64,000 nucleotides of DNA from Hypomesus transpacificus. Taxonomy: Eukaryota > Chordata > Actinopteri > Osmeriformes > Osmeridae. Each line of letters starts with the position of its first letter. The first letter of the stretch is position 1. A program made the position numbers and the translations under genes. The stretch lies in contig NC_061061.1 in assembly GCF_021917145.1 (NCBI RefSeq), positions 9,743,390 to 9,807,389 on the forward strand, given 5' to 3'. The notes beneath the pieces were generated by a model. The model did not search any database. It was not told where the DNA came from and saw nothing but the letters and a program-made list of their open reading frames with translations. Positions 55,201 through 64,000 of this stretch are shown piece by piece.

Positions 55201-58200
55201 GGGCGAACTTCCGCACCACGGAGAGGGGAGGGGTAGCGGAGTGGACTGGGGGACGAAGAGGGAGGGGGCGAGGAACAGATGTTTTGAGAGAGTAATTGAG
55301 AGGCCCCTCGCTATCGTACAGTGGCTGAAGGGAGAGAAAAGAACTGAAAAAAGGTGTGTGTTCCCAACATACTGTACCATTCTCAGAAGGTACATTGGAT
55401 GTACTGTATGTAGGGAGCTGATCACATCCTGCCCAGCGACTTACCCAGCATCCTGTACTCCTCACGGGCCTTGTTCGCCCGGAAGAAGGCCTGGATCTTT
55501 ACAATGGCGCCCACCTGCACCAACAACAACAATCTCCTCCATTACTCTTTTGGGGTGGTCTACACAAGACAAAAGGACCTGAGCATTTATGCCAAGGAAG
55601 AGGCGAGGAAAGAGAGTAGGTACGATGAAAAAAATACAAAATGAACGTACATGGCGCCGGAAGAAGCGAAGGCGAGCGCGGTATCTGCTCCGTGCGAGCC
55701 ACATCTTCGCAGTGGCCTGGATCTATGGGGTGAAACAGTTCAACTGGGTCAACCGCTGCGCCAAACTCAGACGTGCACGACGCGCGCGACCGTCGGGATG
55801 GAGCCTACCTTGACGACGGCCCTCCAGTTGAGATAGAGGTGCTGCAGTCGGTTTCGGTAGGCCCTCTGCTGCACAAACCTCCTCCAGTGGGACTGAACAC
55901 ACACACACACTATTGAGCACAATAGATATCAGAGCATCATCTTCGATCATCGATTGATCCACTTTGTCAGAGCATCAATCCAACGTCTCATGCCGTTCTT
56001 CCAAAAGTCTACATAGATTTCGCTAAACAAAACCACACGACACTAATGCAGTAATCCCCAGTCAGTGTTGACTCGTGTGTGTGTGTGAGTGCTGACCTGG
56101 ATGGTGATGACGGCTGGTAGCTGGGTGTTGAGGAAGTGCAGGCGAGCCCCCAGGGTCTGCCTGAGGAGGAAGCCCCGGGCCCTGGCTTGCAGCTGCACCA
56201 CCAGCCCCTCGCTGGCCCTCCACTGGACCTCTTTGCTGTGGGCTGCCGTGACACTGCTCAGCACTGCCTGCAGGGGGAGACAAACACAAGACTGTTGGCT
56301 ACCTGCAAGGTGGAATCCGTCCCTGTCAGTACTAGGCAGGTTCTCGTGGAGGAAAAAAATGACCTCAATGATCTATGTGCCTTCTGTAGGAGTATGAAGT
56401 GTTACAGACCTGGATCTCGTCATGGGCCAGGAAGATGTTGCTCTGCTCGAAGCCCTGGGGTCTCTCCCAGGTGCCCTCCAGCTTCTTCAGGTGGAAGTAG
56501 TAGGAGCTGCCATCCCCAGTCTTGGTCCTCAGCCACGGGCTGCGGTTGTCACCTGAGTAGCATAGTTGCGATGTCGTCAATAGTAACAGTGTCAACTTGA
56601 TGCCATGCCAAACCGTTGCGTGAGTATACCGAAAAAGATGCTGATCAAGTTGACCGATCTGAGAGATGCAGTACACACAAGACAGCCTTCAAATCAATCT
56701 CTGCCAACTTGATCCAAGTCTTTCGTTATAGGCTGATACAAGTTGACGTGAAAGACAAAAGGAGACATGGATGAGGGCACGGTGGGAGGTGAATGAGAGT
56801 GTCTACCTCCCGCTGCCTTCGCCCTGAGCAGGGCAGAGAGTTCAGCCTGGTAGCCTGCAGCACACACATCCACCACGCTGCGCAGCGCCACCTCTGGCAG
56901 ACGCAGGACTCGCAGGGTCTGCGCCGCCTTGCCCTCCTTCACAGCCTGGTTCACCGCCGCCAAGCCCAGGGACACTGGCAGCCAAGCCAAACACAAAATA
57001 CATAAGCCAACTATTCACAAATGTTGTGTATTTGTATATATGTTATACGTGTGTGTGTATATAATACATATTCATTCCTCGAATAACAAGCAGATAGCTA
57101 AAGCTGCGATGAGGAGAAATACTTACTCTTTAGAGCTTTCTGACTGTGTTGATTGGCTAGCCTTACTCCTTCCTGAATGTCAGCCAACCACAGCTCGGCT
57201 CCGGGATCGCGGTGAACCTGTGATAATAGGGGAATGTCACGTTGACTCAGCGATGCAATCTGAATCAGCGGAAACTGACATTCTTTTATGAAGTCATGAA
57301 ATGGTCGAGCAGCATTTGTTTCGGCATTTCAGTTCATGATTGAGAATGTTTTGGTGACTGATATGGTAGATCTTAATGTCCTTAATACTTCAGCAGGCCT
57401 TAAGACAATACATCCTCACAATGAAATGGTCCCAAACCAACCAATGTCAGTCAGTAACCATAACCCTGATATCTTGTGCCTAGTCAGAGCCTCTGGTGTA
57501 CCTTGGCCTTGTGCTGCCTGGCCCTGGTCAGCACATCGTGGTAGTGGTGAGCGTTGGCCGGCTCCACCTCTTGCAGGCCACTGGAGGGCAGCAGCAAGGC
57601 AGCCAGGGTCTTCTGGGGGTCTCCCCGACACAGAGCCTGGTTGATCAGGCTGATGGTGAGGATCTCTGCAAGACAAAAACACGAGGACGACGAGTCAGAA
57701 TTTCTTCAGAAAAATATTTTTTTCTTTCTTTCTTCTAGCTATTCTAAATGATCTGGGGTGAACACGGCGCTCTGGAAAAAAAGGCAGTGAACCCCCGGAG
57801 TGTTACGAAGGCCGTACGGTCGTGTTCGTCCTGCGCTGCGGCGTTGACGGCGTTGAGTCCTCCCTGCAGCTGGTTCCAGGTGAGCAGGGCTCTGCCCGCC
57901 TGCCTCTTCTGCTCACACAGCTCGTCAAAGTACCTGAGACAGGAACCGGAATGGAACGGACGGCGTCAAACATTCGGGCGTGTTCTAAACGGACACATGG
58001 AGGCCAGCGCGTTCTTGTTGTGCGTATACACGGAACACGGACCATCCAGTTCATAAATGGTCAAATATGGAAAAAAATGTACCTGCATGCAAATGTGCCC
58101 AGGCTGACTATACACACTCTTACCTTTGAACCAAGCTGTCGTCGATGTCTGCCAGCCCAGCAGCCGGGCTTATCAGCGTGGCACAGAAGGCCCCTACGTC

Positions 58201-58930
58201 TTTAGCCTCCACGGCCTGGTTGATGAGGGCAACCGCAGACAGCATCTCCACAGCCACGTACAGCTCCTCCTGCTGCAGCTTCCCCTGTAGGTTGGGAGGA
58301 ACAAATATGGAAAATGGCATGATGACGACAATACATTTGAAAAAACGTACTAAACTCATCGAAAAATGTATTTGGTATTTGAAGGATGTGAGGCGTCTTG
58401 ATCTGAGAAACTTAAAGCTTAGTTGAGATGATCAAACTAGCTACTTTGCACGTATTTGCAGTCAGAGGTCAGAGGTCTCTCACACACACACACCTCAGGG
58501 CTCTGCCGCTGCAGAGGGACCAGCTCACTCTGGTAGAGCACCGAGGCGAAGGGGAACACGTCAGGAAGGTGGGCGTCGGGGTTCATGAGGGCGCGGAGCG
58601 TCTGCCTGGGATCACCGCGACGTAGCGCCTCGTTGATGCAGCTCACAGCCCCCTGCACTGTCGGCCCATTTATTTACATGAGTATACTGTCACTTTCAAG
58701 TTAAATGTTTTTTTATTGTATGTCTTTTATTGAAATAGGAACGTATCGATTGACATGGTGAGTAACAGTTCTGAGGGAGTGAGAGTGTGTGTGTTTACTT
58801 GTCTGGGCGCGCTGAGCTTCCTCGTTGGCGACACACACACCCTCCTGAAGCTCTTCCCGCTCAAGAGGGTCCACACAGCCTAGGTTCTGTCACAAGTCAC
58901 ACGGAAAAGTTACTTAACACTGCGTGGAGC

Positions 58931-58966
<36 letters not shown>

Positions 58967-61900
58967 AAACTGTGGTGTTCTCTCACCAAGGCTTTCTGTT
59001 CGCGGTCGGAAACCAGTTGGTCCAGGTACCAGGGCCCCTGGTCTCTGCGGAGGCCCCTGAGGGCCAGACAGGGCTTCTGGAGGGCAGAGAGGAGGGACAG
59101 CACTTCCCCGCATTCCAGTGCCTCATCCACCTGCTCTATGGCTGCACGCACTACACAACAACATGGCACAACAAGGCAGCATTTAAGGACAAGCTGAACA
59201 CATCTCAGGTTAGACAGATTAATTAATTTAATTTATTCTTGTGATATGTTTATCTTGCTTCTGTACAATGTTACCATGATAATTCACCTTGTAACTGACA
59301 GCAATGGTTGGACAATACAGTAGCTGAACATTTCGGGACATTTTCTAATTAAATATACTGCCATCTAGTGAAAAACATTTGTATATGTCAACTTTGACAG
59401 AAGCCAGTAGATGGCATTATTTGAATTTTTTTCTAAAGCTTAATTAACTGCTTTCCAAACTGTAAGGAGGAAAAGTAAATACAAACTTGAACAATCATTT
59501 AGTCTGACCCACCATTTACTTTGTTGATGTTATCTTGGATCTCATTCTGAGTAAGATACTCTTCATAAATATCCTTCTCCTGGGAACCATTGCGCTGAGA
59601 GAGTGAGTGAGAGAGAGAATTCACATATTTGCCACTAACCAGATATGGATCCAGTTTCAGTAATCACCCGAGATGATCTGAATACAACTCATAGAAACAT
59701 CACCATGGGGAGGACGACATCATTTGCCCACCTTGGTGTAGGAGAGAGCAGCCTTCTGTGCCCGCGCCTGGCGTAGCATCTCCTGGTAGATGGGCATCAT
59801 GTGCTCCTGTAGGTCTGCCAGCATGGCATTGGGATTACGCAAGGCCTGGGCAGTGTCCTCCACGTGTCCCCTCTCCACAGCCTCGTTGATCGCTATGACT
59901 GCGGCATGGACTGGAAGCAAAGAGGAGAACGGAGGGGGGTGAACATTTCAAGGGCACTGAGGAGGCTAATATGATAAAGACATGAGCCGTTATAATCGCC
60001 ACACAGTCAAATGTGTTATCGAGTGTTTTAAATACAAGTAGGCATTCATTTGTCTTTCAGCATGGGTAAAACACAATAGTTTGTTTAAAGAAAGGTCTAT
60101 TACCCAGAAAGATAAACCTGTGTTTTTCTCCATGGAGAAATACAGGAATATCTTGAAATACAGACCCCTCCACTTCACAGTACTGAGGCCAAGCACGTGA
60201 CTCCACATACCAGCAGCCTCGTCCACCGACAGCTCATTGGCCAAAATTCCCCCAATCTTGCTGAAGGCAGGCATCTGGATGCCATATTTATCCAACTCCC
60301 GCTTCATGTTGTTTATCTCCTCCTCTACAAAAGAGATGAGACCCCACAAAAACCTGTTACGTGCAACACAGTCAATCCAGCTTCAAAGTTAGCCGTAACT
60401 CGAAATCACAAACAAAACATTACCTGTAAATTTGACCTTGCCACAGAGGTCATGGATCTGTGGGGCCAACCCAAGACGGAACAGATAGAGGCTAAAGGGA
60501 AAGACAAACCCATGAGCAAACACCTCCTTGTTAGTAATACACTGGGCACAAGATACATTGTTTAGAAAATCCTCTCCATAGTCATACAAAATGACTGATA
60601 CAGAAAGCAAACTAAAGCTGACCTGAGAGCGTGGATGATAACTGATAGCTGACCTGAGAGCGTGGATGATACAGCCTCATAGCTGACCTGAGAGCGTTTT
60701 ATGATATAGACTGATAGCTGACTTGAGAGCATGGATCAGCCTCATAGCTGACCTGAGAGCGTGAATGATACAGACTCATAGCTGACCTGAGAGCGTGGAT
60801 GCAGTACACAGTCCTGGGCATGTTCTTCTTGTCGTAGATGTCCGTTGTCTCGGGGTGGAACATCTGATACATACAGAGATAAATCAAATCTTAAAATGGA
60901 CAATTGCTTGGTTAGGTTTCAAAATAAGAACAACATTTTGATTTCAAATAAGCAGATGGGTGAGTTTTTATGGAAGCAATTTCACCATGCTGTAACTGGT
61001 AGAAATGTATATTTGAATTTCCTCCAGCTCTTTTCAGATTTCCATGAAGTGGCTGCCAAGTGAAGCTCATGCATCATTTACCGTTGGCAGTCCGACATCC
61101 ACCATCGCACTGCGCCAGTGGTTGATGTTGTCCGTGTGGCGGAACTGCAGTCCCAAGCCCTGGGGTGGTGGTGAGGGGGTATGAACAGTTAGAAATCAGC
61201 ATTACGACACTTCTTTAAAGTTCACATAAATTCAGTGAAGCTATGCTAATCCATGATCTACTTCAGCACAAAATATTAACTCTGCAAGTACCACTTTTTA
61301 CCCCAAACATGGAAAAATGCATGACATGTACATAAAGTAAGTTCAGTGTGAGTTACTTAAAACAACCAAATCACATTGTGGAACAAAAGCATTTGTAAAC
61401 TTGGAATATATGAACATGACTGAACACATGTAAATTCACTAAACATTAAGCAGTCAGAAGAATACTGTGAAATAACACAGTTGAAGAACAGGGAAGAAAA
61501 AAATGGCAGACACAACAAGTGAAACGTAAGCTGTACCTTGTAGCGTTCCTGGTCCAGATCGTAGATTTTCTTGAGAGGGACTATCTTAGGAGCAAAGCAG
61601 TGGCCCAGCTTGGCCAGCAGAACCCCGTTTCTCAGGCCCTCCTCCAACTCTGTTGGGGACGGCAGGTCCTCATGCAGACAAGCTTCCATCCACCTAAAAT
61701 GCAAAAAGGAAAGGGTGTTTTTCAGGCCTTCCCAGACTTCAATCACCCTGAATCATATGCTAGTAATTCACAACATGTGCTTATCCAGATGTTGACACCT
61801 GTGGAAACTGTACAAATGTGAGAATCGGTGTAGTTGTTTGTGTGAGTATATATTTCAAAATAAAGGCCACTTGAGATTTACTTATGATGCCTCTACAGTC

Positions 61901-62419
61901 ATGAGTACAGTAGACAATGAGACTGTCACTGAGGAGCAAAATGAATGAGCCAAGGGCTAGCTAGCAGTCAAGCTTTGATAAACTCACTGACATTTGAAAT
62001 GAGCCATCTTTTACTTGGGGCATGATTGGGAAAACTTTTATATTCCTATCAAGCTAACTAACCTCTTGGCCTCCTCCAAACGGCAAAGGTATTGGTAAGC
62101 CACATTTTGGATTCGTTGTTCATCCATCTCCTCGGCTGTCAAACGTTCATCTGTGAACACAATAGTAAAATTGACATTACCATCACCAATAAGATTTCAA
62201 AAATATTGCAGATTGATTATCATCTGTGACTAGACACCAGTCTAGTCGACAAAAGTTTTTTGCCTAGTCCACGTACACATGAAACGCTGCTACATTAACA
62301 AATATGGTGTAGTGTCCTTCAAGTGAAATTGTGTTCTTTTAGCTGGCGACAATAATTGTATTTAAGAAAATGTCGCTTTACTTACATCCTGAACGTGGTT
62401 GTCCACCGGAATCTCCCAT
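49163..62419 (-). CDS. iqgap3: iqgap3, IQ motif-containing GTPase activating-like protein 3
   Basis: I placed 38 coding exons from the ATG at 62417-62419 (MGDSGGQPRSG) to the TGA at 49163-49165. Their lengths sum to 4947 nt, an exact 1648 codons plus stop, and all phases agree. Human IQGAP3 has 1631 residues. IQGAPs are cytoplasmic scaffolds that bind actin (CH), calmodulin (IQ) and active Cdc42/Rac1 (GRD); IQGAP3 expression is linked to proliferating cells. Order: CH (about 35-150), IQGAP repeats (205-664), WW (about 669-700), four IQ motifs (713-844), GRD (915-1292), RGCt (1477-1648). The C-terminus FGKAKVNVNLLIFLLNKKFF is the family ending. Paralogue choice (3 not 1) rests on overall resemblance (YERLTAEEMDEQ start, repeat region) and is likely. 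Confidence 0.95.
51253..51293. repeat. 41-base homopolymer (G on plus, C on the iqgap3 strand)
   Basis: Uninterrupted G run on the plus strand, in the iqgap3 intron 14-16 bases upstream (in transcript sense) of the exon 34 acceptor AG at 51237-51238. Confidence 0.85.
52436..55245 (-). CDS. iqgap3: iqgap3 exons 23-30: linker and GAP-related domain
   Basis: Exons 55037-55245, 54648-54800, 54305-54468, 53718-53942, 53379-53519, 53140-53224, 52743-52975 and 52436-52568. The RasGAP-like fold shows LIFLMPQNKTTNFMETVIFT, NPTVIKMLVSFYRHARGHNA and the signature YYRYMNPAVVAPDGFDVV. IQGAP GRDs lack the catalytic arginine finger and hold Cdc42/Rac1 in the GTP form; the signature region here looks like the family. 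Confidence 0.92.
54088..54215. mobile_element. Diverged half of the hAT palindromic MITE family, iqgap3 intron 25
   Basis: Contains GTGTTGGAGCAGGAAACATC and GACAGCGGGTCCTGAACTCC, matching one arm of the element at 34195-34402. The other arm is not recognisable. Confidence 0.55.
54481..54577. repeat. Minisatellite of three 33-bp units in iqgap3 intron 24
   Basis: Three units of ACACAGTCTTATGTTGGGGG followed by ATTCTGTGTGTAC, lying just upstream (in transcript sense) of the exon 25 acceptor. Confidence 0.85.
55445..56552 (-). CDS. iqgap3: iqgap3 exons 18-22: WW domain and four IQ motifs
   Basis: Exon 18 (56410-56552) is the WW domain, with both tryptophans in SPWLRTKTGDGSSYYFHLKK and GTWERPQGF. 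Exon 19 (56097-56267), 20 (55809-55892), 21 (55651-55722) and 22 (55445-55514) carry IQ motifs LVVQLQARARGFLLRQ, VITIQ plus SHWRRFVQQRAY, VVKIQATAKMWLARSRYRAR and IVKIQAFFRANKAREEYR. The first has LQ in place of IQ, so calmodulin binding there may be weaker. Confidence 0.92.
56807..59910 (-). CDS. iqgap3: iqgap3 exons 8-17: IQGAP-specific repeats
   Basis: Exons 59732-59910, 59513-59594, 58987-59150, 58799-58886, 58494-58657, 58124-58284, 57818-57933, 57502-57665, 57127-57217 and 56807-56974. Each repeat has the AINEAVERG / VDEALECG / CINEALRRG / LINQAVEAK / AVNQAVKEG pattern. The exon 9 donor is AAATG|GTGGGT; the nearer AAA|GTAAAT would put a stop in exon 10. Exon 11 uses ACAA|GTAAAC. This coiled repeat region mediates dimerisation in the family. 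Confidence 0.9.
60211..62419 (-). CDS. iqgap3: iqgap3 exons 1-7: N-terminus and calponin-homology domain
   Basis: Exons 62386-62419, 62063-62150, 61537-61693, 61082-61159, 60787-60863, 60424-60491 and 60211-60324. The CH domain reads RWMEACLHEDLPSPTELEEG, then LAKLGHCFAPKIVPLKKIYD, FRHTDNINHWRSA and FHPETTDIYDKKNMPRTVYC, ending SLYLFRLGLAPQIHDLCGKV. This domain binds F-actin in the family. The exon 5 donor (60781-60786) is the last unit of the minisatellite at 60616-60796. Confidence 0.93.
60616..60796. repeat. Tandem repeat built from the iqgap3 exon 5 / intron 5 junction
   Basis: The 17-mer AGCTGACCTGAGAGCGT or a close variant starts at 60616, 60647, 60681, 60716, 60746 and 60780, spaced 30-35 bases. 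The last copy is the real exon 5 end and donor. On the transcript strand each unit reads CACGCTCTCAG|GTCAGCT, so the end of the exon and the splice donor are both repeated. The unit at 60716 has AA|GT in place of AG|GT. Confidence 0.92.
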
Positions 62420-62772
62420 TTTCTGACTTTCCCAATTTGTATTTGTTGAAGGAAGGGCAGTCGGTTACACACAGGATCTCCTGTGTTTCTTCTTATCACC
62501 TAATCTAGCTACTGTAGTGCTAGTAATAGCTCTGGCTTTCCCTACCTTGCTATCGACTTTTCTCTTAAAAGTGCTTTTTCTTGTTCCACTTTCACGATCG
62601 TATTCGCATGCCTATATTATCTTGATTTCTTTCGCGCGCACATGTATTCAAATCCAATACATCTTATAACTTGAAAACTTTCTCAAATGAAAGACACCAC
62701 TAAACTGACTTAGACATTCAACGACTGAGTTCTGTCTGAGGTCTCAAAGCGAGCTGTTTACTTTCTGTCAAG

Positions 62773-62801
62773 TTTGAAATATCCCGCCGGTCACTCATTG
62801 G
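62773..62801 (-). promoter_or_regulatory. iqgap3: iqgap3 core promoter: CCAAT, E2F/CDE-like and CHR-like motifs
   Basis: Reading the minus strand towards the gene: CCAAT (62797-62801), GGCGGGA (62782-62788) and TTCAAA (62773-62778), about 360 bases upstream of the ATG. A GGCGG box followed after about 5 bases by a TTYRAA box resembles the CDE/CHR tandem of G2/M genes, where the usual spacing is 4. No TATA box. Confidence 0.5.
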
Positions 62802-62819
62802 CTGGCTAATCAAACAGTA

Positions 62820-62957
62820 GGTGTGTTCGACTTTATGCAGCGCCGGCGTCGCCTACAGCCCGACTGACTTGAAGCAGCCAATGGCATTCTCCGCTTCAAG
62901 GCAGCCGGCTGTAGCCGACTTTCGGCGCTGCCGGCGATGCATTAAGTCGAACACACC
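62820..62957. mobile_element. 138-bp palindromic MITE between iqgap3 and the next gene
   Basis: Inverted termini GGTGTGTTCGACTT / AAGTCGAACACACC extend inwards through GCAGCGCCGGC-type arms. The flanks are CAGTA (62815-62819) and CAGTT (62958-62962), a probable 5-bp duplication with one change. GC-rich loop; no coding capacity. Confidence 0.75.
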
Positions 62958-63212
62958 CAGTTATAGTAATCATATGATGAAGACGTGGCATCATGGTACA
63001 TGAAGTTTATTTTAGACACTCATGTGCGCACAGACTGACAGAAAATCGATAGTAACCCACCAAATCGTGTTATTACTTATTGAACCACGTACATAATGTA
63101 GATATATTAAACTTGAAATAAAAAAAATCATAGATTTTCGCTCTGATGAAATAAACAGTCGTAACAAAAGGTGTGGCTTTTTTAGTTGTCCTTGTCCACA
63201 CCTCCTAATTAA

Positions 63213-63227
63213 GATTACTATGGCAAC
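63213..63227 (+). promoter_or_regulatory. X-box (RFX-binding) motif upstream of the plus-strand gene
   Basis: GATTACTATGGCAAC, in reverse GTTGCCATAGTAATC, agrees closely with the palindromic X-box GTTGCCATGGYAAC. It lies about 200 bases upstream of the likely first exon, the usual place in RFX-driven ciliary genes. Confidence 0.55.
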
Positions 63228-63379
63228 GGAGTCAAACCAGACTTGAGAACGTTTAGCTAGTAGCTAGCTAAGCATTGTCAAAACCTAAAGCTAACAATAG
63301 ACTATTGCTCACTGGCATAATTAACATGCTCCACTATCACCGAAGAATATCAGCAATCCAGTAGAATCTTAATACATTG

Positions 63380-63417
63380 AATCAATAACTCTTTGGATGG
63401 CCCATTATCTTGAAAAT
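63380..63417 (+). other. Presumed first (5' UTR) exon end of the plus-strand gene, with a short upstream frame
   Basis: A strong donor, GAAAAT|GTAAGT, ends at 63417. An ATG at 63397 would open a 14-codon upstream frame that crosses the splice to 63825 and stops in exon 2 (MAHYLEN joined to CHHNAPL). The exon 5' end is unknown; the stated start is arbitrary. Confidence 0.4.
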
Positions 63418-63868
63418 GTAAGTGTATATATGACGAGCTACTAGCAACAGTACTGTAGTCGTGCCCTAGGTACGATTAATTGAGGATGGCAAGAAAAACT
63501 GTAACTTCATTGCGACCCAGTTAGCCTACTGTAAAATATGTCAAAGTTGATAGCTAGCTAACTATAGCTATATAATTTGACTGCGTTTGTCAGTAAACCT
63601 GGTGTTACATTAGACAGATGATTAAACATTTATTCAAAGGGGACAGGCAGTGAGTCACCACATGTCAACATTAACGCCACACATGTCAAATCTCTCAGCT
63701 ACCAAAGGGGGGCAGTATGCCGCCTGTCTATCTAGTTGCCTTTGTGTTCACCTACAGAGTGGTTGCATGGTGATAGTTTTAGGCCTTTCTAATCTCTCTC
63801 TCTCTGTCTTTCTCTCTCCTGCAGTGTCATCATAATGCTCCCCTGTAGAACCCCCCGCCAAGCCCAAC

Positions 63869-64000
63869 ATGGCGTCTGATAGCTCTCCGTCACAAGAGGG
63901 CAAGAAGAGGAAAAAGAAAAGTGACAGGGCTGTTAAGTGCAAGGATAATGGCACTGGGGTTGCAGCAGTCCATGTGGACATCGACGAGCTCACTGCCTCT
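63869..64000 (+). CDS. N-terminus of an unidentified protein, incomplete at the window end
   Basis: After a pyrimidine tract and the acceptor CTCTCCTGCAG (63814-63824), a 44-codon frame starts at 63869 (MASDSSPSQEGKKRKKKSDR) and is still open at 64000 (HVDIDELTAS). The lysine-rich cluster is at residues 12-18. I do not recognise the gene. An X-box about 650 bases upstream and the divergent position relative to iqgap3 suggest a ciliary gene, which is inference only. Confidence 0.6.
   Translation, partial: MASDSSPSQEGKKRKKKSDRAVKCKDNGTGVAAVHVDIDELTAS

Noticed and set aside
59513..59520. Earlier donor AAA|GTAAAT for iqgap3 exon 9
   Set aside because: It would place a stop early in exon 10; AAATG|GTGGGT keeps the frame and matches the family sequence.

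Overview
The window is nuclear DNA of a ray-finned (teleost) fish. The evidence is split genes with short GT-AG introns, vertebrate orthologues (gatad2b, iqgap3), a fish-type MS4A cluster, fish transposons (Rex1/L2-like LINE, DIRS, Gypsy, hAT, tRNA-derived SINEs) and abundant CA/TA microsatellites. I cannot name the species.

Layout. (1) About 1-27.8 kb is an unstable accessory region with four copies of one MS4A-type four-membrane-span gene in alternating orientation: A(-), B(+), C(-), D(+). They form two head-to-head pairs. A is cut in exon 2 by a LINE, C is a pseudogene, and B and D look nearly intact but have altered 3' ends. Between A and B lie an 852-bp element carrying the start of a RecQ-like helicase and a broken partial duplicate of gatad2b that itself took a hAT insertion. 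Between C and D lies a three-level nest: a hAT element inside a Gypsy LTR retrotransposon inside a DIRS element. Target-site duplications or the interrupted reading frame give the order of insertion.

(2) About 28-46.9 kb is gatad2b on the minus strand (NuRD subunit p66-beta): ten coding exons at 31802-37860, a long presumed 3' UTR, and a 9-kb first intron leading to a presumed upstream promoter. Two of its donors appear to be GC donors, one of them competing in frame with a downstream GT donor.

(3) About 47.8-62.5 kb is iqgap3 on the minus strand. I resolved 38 coding exons whose summed length is 4947 nt (1648 codons plus stop), with CH, IQGAP repeats, WW, four IQ motifs, GRD and RGCt in the usual order. 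One exon-intron junction has been amplified into six tandem copies.

(4) About 62.5-64 kb is a divergent promoter region: CCAAT, E2F/CDE and CHR-like motifs for iqgap3, a 138-bp MITE, an X-box (RFX) motif, and the first coding exon of an unidentified plus-strand gene running off the end of the window.

gatad2b (chromatin repression) and iqgap3 (cytoskeleton and proliferation) are neighbours with no obvious shared pathway. The MS4A cluster is a separate, fast-changing family. All exon boundaries were read by eye from splice signals and frame, without transcripts.
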